From the NCBI GenBank assembly GCA_020848545.1, contig JADLHZ010000012.1:1-64000 (forward strand): 64,000 nt of DNA, written 5' to 3'. This DNA comes from Deltaproteobacteria bacterium (GTDB taxonomy: Bacteria; Myxococcota; JADLHZ01). The position numbers were made by a program, and so were the translations under genes. Shown here in pieces: positions 34,901-43,250 of the stretch. Under the pieces are notes generated by a model. The model made no database searches. It was not told where the DNA came from and saw nothing but the letters and a program-made list of their open reading frames with translations. Numbering within the stretch: the stretch's first letter is position 1; the number at the start of each line of letters is the position of its first letter.

Positions 34901-35619
34901 ACCCGTTGGTCGTGAACAGCCCGGAGCGGCGCGAGGCGGAGCGGCTGCGCGCAGTGCGGCTGATGTTGCTCTCGCGGCTGCTCTCTTACCCGAACAAGGA
35001 CACGGCGCGTTTGCTCTCGGAGCTTTCCGTCGCGGCCGATCTCGATAGCGCCGGCGCTTTCAGCGCGCTCGCAGCGGTGACGAGCCGACTCCACGACCAA
35101 GGCGCCGTCGACGCGTTCGGCAGCGAGTACATCGATCTCTTCGATCGCGGACAGGCGAAGGCGTCCTTGCACGAGACGGAGTACGGACTGCCGCTCGGCA
35201 AGGGCAACAAGCTCGCCGATCTCGCCGGCTTTTATCAGGCGTTCGGCTTCGCCTTTCGCAGCGAAGAGGCGGAGATGCTCGACCACGTCGCGGTCGAGCT
35301 CGAGTTCTACGCGCTGCTCTTGGTAAAGACCGCCGCGCTGCGCGAGCGTGGCGACGACGACGGCGTCGACATCGTGCTCGACGCGAGGAGGAAGTTCTTC
35401 GATGCGCACTTGGGTTCGTTGCTGGCAACGCTCGCCGAGCAGGACTCGTTGAAGGAGCACCCCACCCTCGGCCCGGTCGTGCGGGCGGCGCGGCTCTTCG
35501 CCGACGAGGAGGCCTTCGCGCTCGGGATCGCGCCGGTCGTCGCGCCGATGTCGATGGGCCCCGCCGAGGACGAGCAAATGGAGTGCGCGACGAGCTCGCG
35601 CCTGCCCGTCGTCAACTGA
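34897..35619 (+). CDS. TorD/NarJ-like molybdoenzyme assembly chaperone
   Basis: The start follows AAGGAGG and overlaps the gamma-subunit stop. The 240-residue protein is all helical with the TorD/DmsD/NarJ layout: RLMLLSRLLSYPNKDTARLL at the N-terminus, the central signature EYIDLFDRG, then ETEYGLP, and LDHVAVELEFYALLLVK further on. Such chaperones bind the Tat signal of the catalytic subunit and hold it until the molybdenum cofactor is inserted. Being encoded directly after alpha, beta and gamma fits that job. Confidence 0.9.
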   Translation: MNPLVVNSPERREAERLRAVRLMLLSRLLSYPNKDTARLLSELSVAADLDSAGAFSALAAVTSRLHDQGAVDAFGSEYIDLFDRGQAKASLHETEYGLPLGKGNKLADLAGFYQAFGFAFRSEEAEMLDHVAVELEFYALLLVKTAALRERGDDDGVDIVLDARRKFFDAHLGSLLATLAEQDSLKEHPTLGPVVRAARLFADEEAFALGIAPVVAPMSMGPAEDEQMECATSSRLPVVN

Positions 35620-35642
35620 AGGGATCTCGGAAGGACAACCGC

Positions 35643-36617
35643 ATGCTCGCTGATCGACAGGGCAGAAGCTTTAAATACCTGCGCCTCAGCGTGACGGACG
35701 CGTGCAACTTCCGCTGTACGTACTGCTTGCCGAACGGCTACGTGCGTCCCCTCGATCATGAAGCGCCACTGTCCGTCGACGAGATCTCGCGGCTCGTCCG
35801 TGGCTTCGCGCGGCTCGGCATCGAGAAGGTGCGTCTCACCGGCGGCGAGCCGACCACGCGCCGAGACATCGTGGAGATCGCCAGGCGCGTGCGCGCCGTC
35901 GACGGCGTTCGGACGATCGCCGTGTCGACGAACGGCTACCGGCTCACGGAGCTCGCCCCGGAGCTCGCCGCCGCAGGCGTCACGCAGGTGAACGTCAGCG
36001 TCGACTCGCTCGCGCCCGAGCGCTACCGCGCGATCACCGGGCACGACAGCCTCCCCGCCGTCCTCGCCGGCATTGACCGCGCGATCGCGCGAGGGCTCGT
36101 GGTCAAGGTGAACGCCGTCTTGCTGCGCGATGAAAACGACGCGGAGATCGAGCGCTTCATCGAATGGACGAAGGACTCCCCGGTGAGCGTGCGCTTCATC
36201 GAGCTGATGCGCACTGGCGACAACGAGCTCTTCTTCTTGCGCCGGCACTCGCCGCTTCAGGTGATCGAGCGACGGCTGCAAGCGCTCGGTTACACGCCCC
36301 GCGCGCGCCAGGCGACGGACGGGCCGGCGGTGACCTATGCGCACGCCGAGCGCGCAGGCACCATCGGCCTCATCGCGCCCTACAGCAAGGACTTCTGCGT
36401 TTCGTGCAATCGTCTGCGCGTGACGAGCCGCGGGGCGCTTCGGCTGTGCCTGTTCGGTGACCAGAACGCGTCGCTGCGACACTTGCTTCAGCGCGACGAC
36501 GACAGAGAGGCGATCGCGACGTTCGTCCGCGCGGCGCTCGTCGAAAAAGCCCCGAGCCACCGTCTCCACCAAGGCGACGTTGGCAACGCGAGGAACCTCG
36601 CGCAGATGGGAGGCTGA
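35643..36617 (+). CDS. moaA: GTP 3',8-cyclase
   Basis: The start (MLADRQGRSFKYLRLSVTDA) follows AAGGA and gives 324 residues. The radical SAM motif is CNFRCTYC, followed by the SAM-binding VRLTGGEPTTRRD. The second cluster is formed by FCVSCNRLRVTSRGALRLCLF, and the protein ends in NLAQMGG, retaining the C-terminal Gly-Gly needed for activity. It carries out the first step of molybdopterin synthesis with MoaC. The gene is 23 bp after the chaperone gene. Confidence 0.97.
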   Translation: MLADRQGRSFKYLRLSVTDACNFRCTYCLPNGYVRPLDHEAPLSVDEISRLVRGFARLGIEKVRLTGGEPTTRRDIVEIARRVRAVDGVRTIAVSTNGYRLTELAPELAAAGVTQVNVSVDSLAPERYRAITGHDSLPAVLAGIDRAIARGLVVKVNAVLLRDENDAEIERFIEWTKDSPVSVRFIELMRTGDNELFFLRRHSPLQVIERRLQALGYTPRARQATDGPAVTYAHAERAGTIGLIAPYSKDFCVSCNRLRVTSRGALRLCLFGDQNASLRHLLQRDDDREAIATFVRAALVEKAPSHRLHQGDVGNARNLAQMGG

Positions 36618-36618
36618 G

Positions 36619-37842
36619 ATGGGGCTCATCGCCTACGAAGACGCGATCGCGATTCTGACGCGTGAGACGACGCCGCTCGTGGGGACTGAACGTGTGGCGC
36701 TCGATGCCTCGAGCGGGCGCGTGCTCGCGGAGGACGTCGCTGCGCCGTTCGCGCTGCCGCCCTTCCCGTCTTCGGCGATGGACGGCTACGCGCTCTTTGC
36801 GGATGCGACGAAGGGCGCGAGCGCCGAGCGTCCGGTCTCGTTCGAGATCGCCGGCCGCCTCTACGCGGGTGACGCGCCGCGTATCGACCGGCGCGACGCC
36901 GCCTACGAAATTTCGACTGGCGCGCCATTGCCAAAAGGGCTCGACGCCGTCATTCGCCGCGAAGATGCGACGCTATCGAAGGACGGCGCACGTCTCATGA
37001 TCACCGCACCAATCCCCAAGATGAACGACGCGCGCGCCGCCGGCGAGGACTTCGCCGAGGGAGAGAGCGTCGTGAGACGAGGCACGCTCGTTTCGCCCGC
37101 CGTGATCCTGCCGCTGGCGGCGCTCGGAGTGAAAGAGGCCCGTGTCTTCGCGCGACCTCGGGTCGTGGTTGTCACGACAGGAAACGAACTGTTGCGCGCG
37201 GGAACCTCACGCCGAGCGGGCGCGATCTATGACTGCAACGGGCCGACGCTGGTCGCGATGCTGCGGCTCGCCGGCTGCGACGTGCGGCTCGTCGACTGCG
37301 TGCCGGACGACCTGGAGGCGGCGCGCTCCGCGATGCATGGGCTCGACGCCGATCTCATCCTGACCGTCGGCGCGGTGTCGGAGGGAGAGCGAGACTTCGT
37401 ACCCGCGCTCGCGGAAACGCTCGGCGCGAGGCCGCTCTTTCACAAGGTCGCGATTCGCCCTGCAAAGCCCGTGTTCGCGGCCAAGCTTGGGCCGGCGCTA
37501 TGGCTCGGCTTGCCAGGCAATCCGGTGTCGGCGGTCGTCGGCGCGCGCTTCTTCGCGTTCCCGGTCCTGCGGCGCTTGCTCGGTATGGCCCCTGAGCGGC
37601 CGCTGATGTTGCCGTTGGCCGCGACGCAGGCCACGAAGGCACCGCTCTTGCACTTCCTTCGCGCGCGGGTGGAGCTAGGCACCGGCGTCGTCGCTGTGTT
37701 GGGGCGGCAGGCGTCTCACCTCACGTCCACGGTGCAGAGCGCCGATACGTGGGCGGTGTGTGACGGGCAGAAGCGCTACGACGCAGGCGAGCGCGTGCCG
37801 ACGTTCCCGCTCTTTTCGTTCGGCCAAGGAGGAGGAACATGA
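36619..37842 (+). CDS. moeA: molybdopterin molybdotransferase
   Basis: The 407-residue enzyme inserts molybdate into adenylylated molybdopterin. Landmarks are LPPFPSSAMDGYAL, EISTGAPLPKGLDAVIRREDA, VVVVTTGNEL, IYDCNGPTLVAMLR and LPGNPVSAVVGARFF. In the catalytic loop, GAVSEGERDFV stands where most MoeA proteins have GGVS-x-G-x-x-D. The second Gly is Ala, but the Asp is kept, so activity is likely. A C-terminal domain IV is present. It starts two bases after the moaA stop and its end overlaps moaD by four bases. Confidence 0.95.
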   Translation: MGLIAYEDAIAILTRETTPLVGTERVALDASSGRVLAEDVAAPFALPPFPSSAMDGYALFADATKGASAERPVSFEIAGRLYAGDAPRIDRRDAAYEISTGAPLPKGLDAVIRREDATLSKDGARLMITAPIPKMNDARAAGEDFAEGESVVRRGTLVSPAVILPLAALGVKEARVFARPRVVVVTTGNELLRAGTSRRAGAIYDCNGPTLVAMLRLAGCDVRLVDCVPDDLEAARSAMHGLDADLILTVGAVSEGERDFVPALAETLGARPLFHKVAIRPAKPVFAAKLGPALWLGLPGNPVSAVVGARFFAFPVLRRLLGMAPERPLMLPLAATQATKAPLLHFLRARVELGTGVVAVLGRQASHLTSTVQSADTWAVCDGQKRYDAGERVPTFPLFSFGQGGGT

Positions 37843-38075
37843 GGGTCCGTGTCTCGATGTTCGGTCCGCTGAGGAAGTACGGCGCGGAAGTGACGTGTGA
37901 GCTCGAGGATGGCGCCACGGTGCGCGACTTGCGCAGCGCCCTCGCGGAGGAGCTGTCGGACGAGCCGCTCCTCGCGCGTTGCGTGTTCGCCACCGCCGAG
38001 GCGATCGTGAAGGAATCGAGCGTCGTCTCTTCGGGCGTCTCGTACGTGGTGCTGCCGCCCGTGTGTGGAGGCTGA
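37839..38075 (+). CDS. moaD: molybdopterin synthase small subunit
   Basis: The 78-residue ubiquitin-like protein ends in PPVCGG. The terminal Gly-Gly becomes the thiocarboxylate that donates sulfur in MPT synthesis. MFGPLRKYGAEVTCELEDGATVRDL is a typical MoaD N-terminus. It is activated by the MoeB-like protein encoded later in the cluster and pairs with MoaE, whose gene starts three bases on. Confidence 0.95.
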   Translation: MRVRVSMFGPLRKYGAEVTCELEDGATVRDLRSALAEELSDEPLLARCVFATAEAIVKESSVVSSGVSYVVLPPVCGG

Positions 38076-38077
38076 AG

Positions 38078-38545
38078 ATGGCCGCGCACCACGCAAAGCT
38101 GAGCGCTGAACCGATCGACGTGACGGCCCTGATGCGCGCAGTCGTGCAACCCAAGGACGGCGCCGTCATCTTGTTCGTCGGCGTCGTGCGCAATCGCAAC
38201 GACGGCCGAGACGTCGTCGCCGTATCGTACGATGCGTTCGTCCCGCTCGCGGAACGCACGCTGGCGGCGATCGCGGCGGAAACGCCGGCAGAGGTGAGCG
38301 TCGCGGTGGAGCACCGCACCGGCCGGCTCGCGGTCGGAGAAGCGAGCGTCGCGATCGCGGTCGCAGCACCGCACCGCGTGGAAGCGTACGAGGCGTCTCG
38401 CTACGTCATAGAGCAGATCAAGCGACGGCTGCCGGTCTGGAAGCAAGAGCACTACGTCGACGGCGACAGCGAGTGGCTCGACGGTTGCTGCCTGCATTCG
38501 AGCGACGGCAGCGATCACGATCACGCGCCGGAGCCGAGGCTATGA
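38078..38545 (+). CDS. moaE: molybdopterin synthase catalytic subunit
   Basis: The 155-residue protein has the MoaE blocks DGAVILFVGVVRNRNDGRDV, VEHRTGRLAVGEASVAIAV, SRYVIEQIKRRLPVWKQE and YVDGDSEWL. The lysine in PVWKQE is the catalytic one. It transfers two sulfurs from MoaD thiocarboxylate to cyclic pyranopterin monophosphate. A His/Asp-rich tail (SSDGSDHDH) is unusual and might bind a metal. Its end overlaps the next gene by four bases. Confidence 0.95.
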   Translation: MAAHHAKLSAEPIDVTALMRAVVQPKDGAVILFVGVVRNRNDGRDVVAVSYDAFVPLAERTLAAIAAETPAEVSVAVEHRTGRLAVGEASVAIAVAAPHRVEAYEASRYVIEQIKRRLPVWKQEHYVDGDSEWLDGCCLHSSDGSDHDHAPEPRL

Positions 38546-38898
38546 ATCTCAGAATCGACTCGCGTTCGGTGCGCCTGCGTCTCGACGCCGATGAAGCGCG
38601 CGCGCTGAAGGCCGCCGGCGAGCTACGCGAGCGCTACGCCCTGCTCGGGCTCGACCTCATGTTGCGCGTGACGGTGGCGCCGCTCGAAGGCGGGATCGCG
38701 ATCACGTTCGCCGATGGCGAGGCGCGGGTGGTGGTCGACGGCGCCGCGCTCGCCACCGCCCTCGCGCGCGCGCCCGCGAAGGACGCCGGCGTCTATTCTC
38801 GCACCGAGCAAGGCATCGCTCAGGCGCTCGAGATCGATGTATTCAACGCGAAGAAGCAGAGTGACCGTAGGACATCAAAACAAGGAGGTTCGTCTTGA
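38542..38898 (+). CDS. conserved hypothetical protein (DUF7009-like)
   Basis: The 118-residue protein begins MNLRIDSRSVRLRLDADEA, then RVTVAPLEGGIAITFADGEARVVV and ends in a charged tail. The N-terminal pattern I-R-x2-S-x-R-x-R-L resembles a small conserved family I recall as DUF7009, seen with anaerobic respiration and Moco genes. I cannot confirm this. It overlaps moaE by four bases and the cytochrome gene by four, so it is firmly part of the operon. Confidence 0.65.
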   Translation: MNLRIDSRSVRLRLDADEARALKAAGELRERYALLGLDLMLRVTVAPLEGGIAITFADGEARVVVDGAALATALARAPAKDAGVYSRTEQGIAQALEIDVFNAKKQSDRRTSKQGGSS

Positions 38899-39275
38899 AG
38901 ATCTTTTCCATTGCAGCGTTCGGTTTTTTCGTCGTGAGCATCACCGCCGTCGCCGCGCCGGCCCCGAAGCCGCCAAAATCGACACCGCAGCTCATCGAGA
39001 AAGGGACGGCGGCCTACAAGGCGAACTGTGAAGTGTGTCATGGCCCGGCCGGCGATGGTATGGGCCCCGCCGGGCAGGCGCTCAACCCGAAGCCACGCAA
39101 TTTCACTGAGCCGTTCAAGGCCGGCAAGAAGCCCGAGCAAGTGTTCAAGACCATCAGCGAAGGCTTGCCGAACACGGCGATGGTCGGCTTTGCGCAGATC
39201 CCGGAGGAGGATCGCTGGGGCCTCGTCTACTACGTCCTGTCTTTCGACAAGGCAGCCGCCAAGAAGAAGAAGTAG
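38895..39275 (+). CDS. periplasmic monohaem cytochrome c
   Basis: A TTG start lies six bases after AAGGAGG and overlaps the preceding stop. The 126-residue protein has a Sec signal peptide ending near AVAA, then the haem site CEVCH (Cys45, Cys48, His49). A likely axial Met lies in NTAMVGF (about Met96), and WGLVYYVLSF is at the class I C-terminal helix. The Lys-rich end (KAAAKKKK) is basic. It is the obvious soluble electron partner for the gamma subunit, since no membrane anchor subunit is encoded. Confidence 0.93.
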   Translation: MKIFSIAAFGFFVVSITAVAAPAPKPPKSTPQLIEKGTAAYKANCEVCHGPAGDGMGPAGQALNPKPRNFTEPFKAGKKPEQVFKTISEGLPNTAMVGFAQIPEEDRWGLVYYVLSFDKAAAKKKK

Positions 39276-39279
39276 CGCC

Positions 39280-39870
39280 GTGGGTCGCGTGGCGGGGCAA
39301 GCGATCGCGGTGCTCGCCGGCGGCCTCTCGCGACGCATGGGGGAAGACAAGCGGTGGCTACGCCTCGACGGCGAGGCGCTCATCGCACGCGCTTGGCGAC
39401 TGGCGGAAGCAACGCGGGCGCGCACTAGAACGACCGGCGAGATCGTGATCAGCGGCGCGCTTGCCTCGTTGCCGGCAGGGTGTACCGCCCGGGTCATCCG
39501 TGACGGTGAGCCAGAGCGCGGACCGCTCGAGGCGATTCGCACAGTGCTCTTAGCCCTCGCGCCGGCCGCCGAACGGGTGTTGTTCATCCCGGTCGACATG
39601 CCGCTCCTCACCGCGGTCGAGCTCGAGCGGCTGCTCGTGCAGGAGGGCGATGTCGTCCACTTCTCGGGCTACGAGCTGCCGATCTGCGTGAGCACGTCGC
39701 TGGCGACCCGGGACGTGGTCGGCGCGCTCGCGCGAGGCTCGCGGCGCAGCGTTCGCGCGTTGATCGAGGCGCTCGCTGCCGTGACGGTTGCGGCGAACGA
39801 GCCGTGCATGGTCAACGTCAACACGCCAGAGGAGTGGAGCGCGCTCGTGCGCTCACAGGAGGCGAAATGA
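39280..39870 (+). CDS. mobA: molybdenum cofactor guanylyltransferase
   Basis: The GTG at 39280 is chosen because it lies just after the cytochrome stop; a second GTG three codons on is possible. The 196-residue protein has AVLAGGLSRRMGEDKRWL, the nucleotide-binding signature of MobA, then ERGPLEAIRTVL and LFIPVDMPLLTA with the metal-binding Asp. It adds GMP to make the MGD form needed by DMSO-reductase-family enzymes, consistent with the alpha subunit upstream. Confidence 0.93.
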   Translation: MGRVAGQAIAVLAGGLSRRMGEDKRWLRLDGEALIARAWRLAEATRARTRTTGEIVISGALASLPAGCTARVIRDGEPERGPLEAIRTVLLALAPAAERVLFIPVDMPLLTAVELERLLVQEGDVVHFSGYELPICVSTSLATRDVVGALARGSRRSVRALIEALAAVTVAANEPCMVNVNTPEEWSALVRSQEAK

Positions 39871-40853
39871 GCCAGCAAGACCACGCGCAGTACCGGATGG
39901 CGGATATTGGAAACAAAGCGGTGACGCGCCGTCGCGCCGTGGCCCGCGGTGAGATCCGCATGTCTGAGCGAGCGTTCGCGGCGTTCGAGGCCGGGGAGCT
40001 GAAGAAGGGCGACCCGCGCGCGCTGGCCGAGGTGTCGGGCATCAGCGCCACGAAGAAGACCTCCGAGCTCTTGCCGCTGTGCCATCCTATCGCGATCGAG
40101 CGGGTGCGCGTGGCGTTTCGCACCGTTCGCGAGCGGCGCGCGATCGAGGTGTTCGCCGAGGTGCTCGCTGACGGAAAGACCGGCGTCGAGATGGAGGCGC
40201 TGACCGCGGTGAGCGTTGCGCTCTTGAACCTTTATGACGTGCTCAAAGCCGAGGATCCCGTGCTCGAGATCGTCAGCACTCGCCTCGAGATCAAGGAAGG
40301 GGGAAAGAGCGGCCGCTACACCCATCCGGACAAGCGTGACGAGACGCCGTTCGACGCCAGTCTGGAGCAGCCACGCCTGCTCGCCGGTGTCGCCGCCGCG
40401 CTCATTACTGCGAGCGACCGCGCGAGCGCCGGCGTCTATGAGGACAAGTCGGGCCCAGCGCTCGCCGCCGCCCTCGATCGCGCCGGCGCGCGCGTCGTCG
40501 ACAAGGCGCTCGTCAGCGACGACTTGCCGGCGATCAAGGACGCGCTTCGTCGAGCCGCCGAGCGCGCGCAGTGCGTGGTCATCACCGGTGGGACCGGCAT
40601 CTCCCCGCGCGACGTCACGCCCGAGGCGGTCGCCGCGCTCGGCGCTGAGGTGCCAGGCTTCGGCGAGCTGATGCGCAGCGCGACGGCCGCGCGCAAGCCG
40701 TCGGCGTACTTGTCGCGCTGCGGGGCGTGGCTCGCTTGCGGCGCCCTCGTCCTCATCGTGCCAGGAAGCGAGCGCGGCGCTGTCGAGTGCCTCGACGCCG
40801 TGATGCACCTCATCCCACATGCGCTCGCGATGCAGCGCGGAGACAAGCATTGA
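39867..40853 (+). CDS. moaC: MoaC-MogA/MoaB fusion protein
   Basis: The 328-residue protein joins two Moco enzymes. Residues about 1-160 are cyclic pyranopterin monophosphate synthase MoaC (MADIGNKAVTRRRAVARGEI, SATKKTSELLPLCHPI, TGVEMEALTAVSVALLNLYD). Residues about 170-328 are a MogA/MoaB molybdopterin adenylyltransferase (ALITASDRASAGVYEDKSGP, ITGGTGISPRDVTPEAV, PGSERGAVECL). A short linker after GRYTHPDKRDETPFDAS joins them. AGGAGG precedes the ATG, which overlaps mobA by four bases. Confidence 0.95.
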   Translation: MSQQDHAQYRMADIGNKAVTRRRAVARGEIRMSERAFAAFEAGELKKGDPRALAEVSGISATKKTSELLPLCHPIAIERVRVAFRTVRERRAIEVFAEVLADGKTGVEMEALTAVSVALLNLYDVLKAEDPVLEIVSTRLEIKEGGKSGRYTHPDKRDETPFDASLEQPRLLAGVAAALITASDRASAGVYEDKSGPALAAALDRAGARVVDKALVSDDLPAIKDALRRAAERAQCVVITGGTGISPRDVTPEAVAALGAEVPGFGELMRSATAARKPSAYLSRCGAWLACGALVLIVPGSERGAVECLDAVMHLIPHALAMQRGDKH

Positions 40854-42019
40854 ACAGCGGCGCACGAGATCCCGCCGGCGACGATCGCGCGGCCCGCGAG
40901 CGCATCCGCGAGATCGGCATCGACGAGGCCCGCGCGATCGTCGCTGGCGGCGGCGCGTGGCTCGATGTTCGCGAGCGCGAGGAGGTCGTCGCTGGTGCGA
41001 TCGCCGACGCGGTGTGGATCGCGCGCGGCCTGCTCGAGCTGAACGCGGATCGAAGCCTGCCGGACAAGACGCGGCCCGTCGTCGTTTACTGCGCGGCCGG
41101 ACGTCGTTCGTTGCTCGCAGCGCTCACCCTGAGAGAGCTCGGCTACGAGCGGGTGTACTCGCTCGCCGGCGGGCTCGATGCGTGGAAGCGCGCCGGGCAA
41201 CCCGTCGTGTCTCTGGCTGGCGGCGACCCGGTGTTTGCGCCGCGGTATCATCGCCATCTGCTGATCGACGAGATCGGTGAGCGAGGTCAGCGGGCGCTCA
41301 GCGCGTCGCGCGTGCTGCTCATCGGGCTCGGTGGGCTCGGAAGCCCGGCGGCGCTCTATCTTTGTGCGGCGGGTGTGGGGCACCTCGGGCTGGTCGACGA
41401 CGACATCGTCGACGAGAGCAACCTCCAGCGTCAGGTCATCCACGACACGACCACGGTCGGGCTCAAGAAGGTCGAGTCGGCGCGGCTCGCGCTGCGGCGC
41501 CTCAACCCGCTCGTCGAGGTCACCGCGCACGCCGAGCGCTTCGACGAGACGAACGCGATGCGGCTCCTGTCGCAATATGATCTCGTCGTCGACGGCTGCG
41601 ACAACTTCACGACCCGCTACCTCGTCAACGACGCCTGCGTCCTGGCCGGTAAGCCGAACTTCTACGGATCGGTGTTCCGCTTCGACGGGCAGGTGTCGGT
41701 GTTCTGCGCGCCGGGGGGGCCCTGCTATCGCTGCTTGCACCCCGAGCCGCCGCCTTTGGGTGCGAGCCCGGCCTGCGCCGAGGTTGGAGTCCTCGGCGTG
41801 CTTCCCGGGATCATCGGCACCTTGCAGGCGGCCGAGGTGATCAAGTGGATCGTCGGCGCCAAAGAATCCTTGGTCGGGAGGCTGCTCGTCGTCGACGCCT
41901 TGGCGACAGTCTTCCGCACCATCGGGATCGAGCGATCGCCAACGTGTCCAGCGTGCGGCGACGCCCCCACGATCCGGGATCTGCGCGCGACCAACGCTGC
42001 GGCGTGCGGGGCGCGCTGA
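40850..42019 (+). CDS. moeB: rhodanese-MoeB fusion, MoaD-activating adenylyltransferase
   Basis: A TTG start overlapping the previous stop, with GGAGA upstream, gives 389 residues. A rhodanese domain comes first (about 15-120; WLDVREREE and the active loop VVYCAAGRRS with its Cys). The E1-like domain follows (about 125-389): LLIGLGGLGSPAALYL, ESNLQRQVIHD, VDGCDNFTTRYLVNDAC and zinc sites CYRC and CPAC. Most MoeB-rhodanese fusions have the opposite order. It should adenylylate and sulfurate the MoaD C-terminus. Confidence 0.93.
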   Translation: MNSGARDPAGDDRAARERIREIGIDEARAIVAGGGAWLDVREREEVVAGAIADAVWIARGLLELNADRSLPDKTRPVVVYCAAGRRSLLAALTLRELGYERVYSLAGGLDAWKRAGQPVVSLAGGDPVFAPRYHRHLLIDEIGERGQRALSASRVLLIGLGGLGSPAALYLCAAGVGHLGLVDDDIVDESNLQRQVIHDTTTVGLKKVESARLALRRLNPLVEVTAHAERFDETNAMRLLSQYDLVVDGCDNFTTRYLVNDACVLAGKPNFYGSVFRFDGQVSVFCAPGGPCYRCLHPEPPPLGASPACAEVGVLGVLPGIIGTLQAAEVIKWIVGAKESLVGRLLVVDALATVFRTIGIERSPTCPACGDAPTIRDLRATNAAACGAR

Positions 42020-43170
42020 TGGCGGTGCGCTTCGACAAGCACGAGCTCGCCGGTGCCTTTGGCGACATCGGGACCGACCTGCCGCTCTTGATCGCGATGA
42101 TCGCAGCCGTTCCGCTCGACGCGGCGAGCGTGTGCATCGTCTTCGGCGCGCTTCAGATCGCGAGCGGGCTCCTTTATGGCATCCCGATGCCTGTGCAGCC
42201 GCTGAAGGCGATGGCGGCGATCATGCTGACGGCCAAGCTGTCGCCAGGGACGCTCGCCGGCGGCGGGCTCGTCGTCGGCGCCACGATGCTCATCCTCGCG
42301 GCGAGCGGCGCGCTCGACTGGCTCGCGCGCGTCGTGAAGAAGGAGGTCGTGCGCGGCATTCAGCTCGGGCTCGGCATCAGCCTCGCGACGATCGCGCTCA
42401 AAGACTACGTCTCGCGCGACGGCGCCAGGGGCTACGCGCTGGCCGGCGCCGCCGTCGTCGTGCTGCTCGGTCTCAGTCGGCAGAAGCGCGTCCCGGCGCC
42501 GCTCGTCGTCATGATGCTCGGCGCTCTCTACGCGCTCGTCTTTCAGCTGCACGACGTTGGCACCTCGCAGTTGGTGGGGCTGACGCTGCCGCAGCTCGTG
42601 ACACCATCGCGGGACGAGCTCGTCGCCGGCGCGCTCGTGCTCGCGTTGCCGCAGATCGCGCTCTCGCTCGGCAACTCGGTGATCGCGACCAGCCAAAGCT
42701 CGCGAGATCTCTTCCCCGAACGACCGGCGAGCGTTCGAAAGATCGGCATGACCTACGGCCTCATGAACCTCATCGCGCCGTGGTTCGGGGGCGTTCCCGT
42801 GTGCCACGGCTGTGGCGGGCTCGTCGGCTTTTACGGCTTTGGCGCGCGCACCGGCGGCGCACCGATCATCTACGGCGCCTTCTATCTCTTGCTCGGCCTC
42901 GTGTTCGCGCCGGGGTTCGACGTCGTCGTGCGCGTGTTTCCGCTGCCCGTGCTCGGTGTCGTGCTCCTCTTCGAGTCGGTCTTGCTCATGACCTTCGTCA
43001 GCGACGTCGCGAGCGACAGGCGCGCGCTCTGGGTGACCTTCGCCGTCGCCGCCGCGGTCGTCGGGTTGCCGAACGGCTACTTCATTGGGCTCGCGGCCGG
43101 CAGCGCGATCGTCTGGCTCGTCCGGCGTGGCTGGTTGAAGACCCCAACAGACACCGCGCTCGACGCATGA
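42019..43170 (+). CDS. MOT1-like molybdate/sulfate transporter
   Basis: The ATG overlaps the moeB stop. The 383-residue membrane protein has about ten hydrophobic helices. It carries the MOT1 signatures AGAFGDIGTDLPLLIAM near the N-terminus, YGIPMPVQPLKAMAA, and VPVCHGCGGLVGFYGFGARTG in the middle. MOT1 proteins are high-affinity molybdate carriers distantly related to SulP. Given its position after the cofactor genes, molybdate uptake is the likely role, replacing the usual ModABC. Confidence 0.92.
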   Translation: MAVRFDKHELAGAFGDIGTDLPLLIAMIAAVPLDAASVCIVFGALQIASGLLYGIPMPVQPLKAMAAIMLTAKLSPGTLAGGGLVVGATMLILAASGALDWLARVVKKEVVRGIQLGLGISLATIALKDYVSRDGARGYALAGAAVVVLLGLSRQKRVPAPLVVMMLGALYALVFQLHDVGTSQLVGLTLPQLVTPSRDELVAGALVLALPQIALSLGNSVIATSQSSRDLFPERPASVRKIGMTYGLMNLIAPWFGGVPVCHGCGGLVGFYGFGARTGGAPIIYGAFYLLLGLVFAPGFDVVVRVFPLPVLGVVLLFESVLLMTFVSDVASDRRALWVTFAVAAAVVGLPNGYFIGLAAGSAIVWLVRRGWLKTPTDTALDA

Positions 43171-43250
43171 TCGATTGCGGCGCCGGCGCGACTGTGTCAA
43201 TAATGGATATGCGCATCTAATGAATCGCTGCCTCATGAGGAGGAGAGCTG

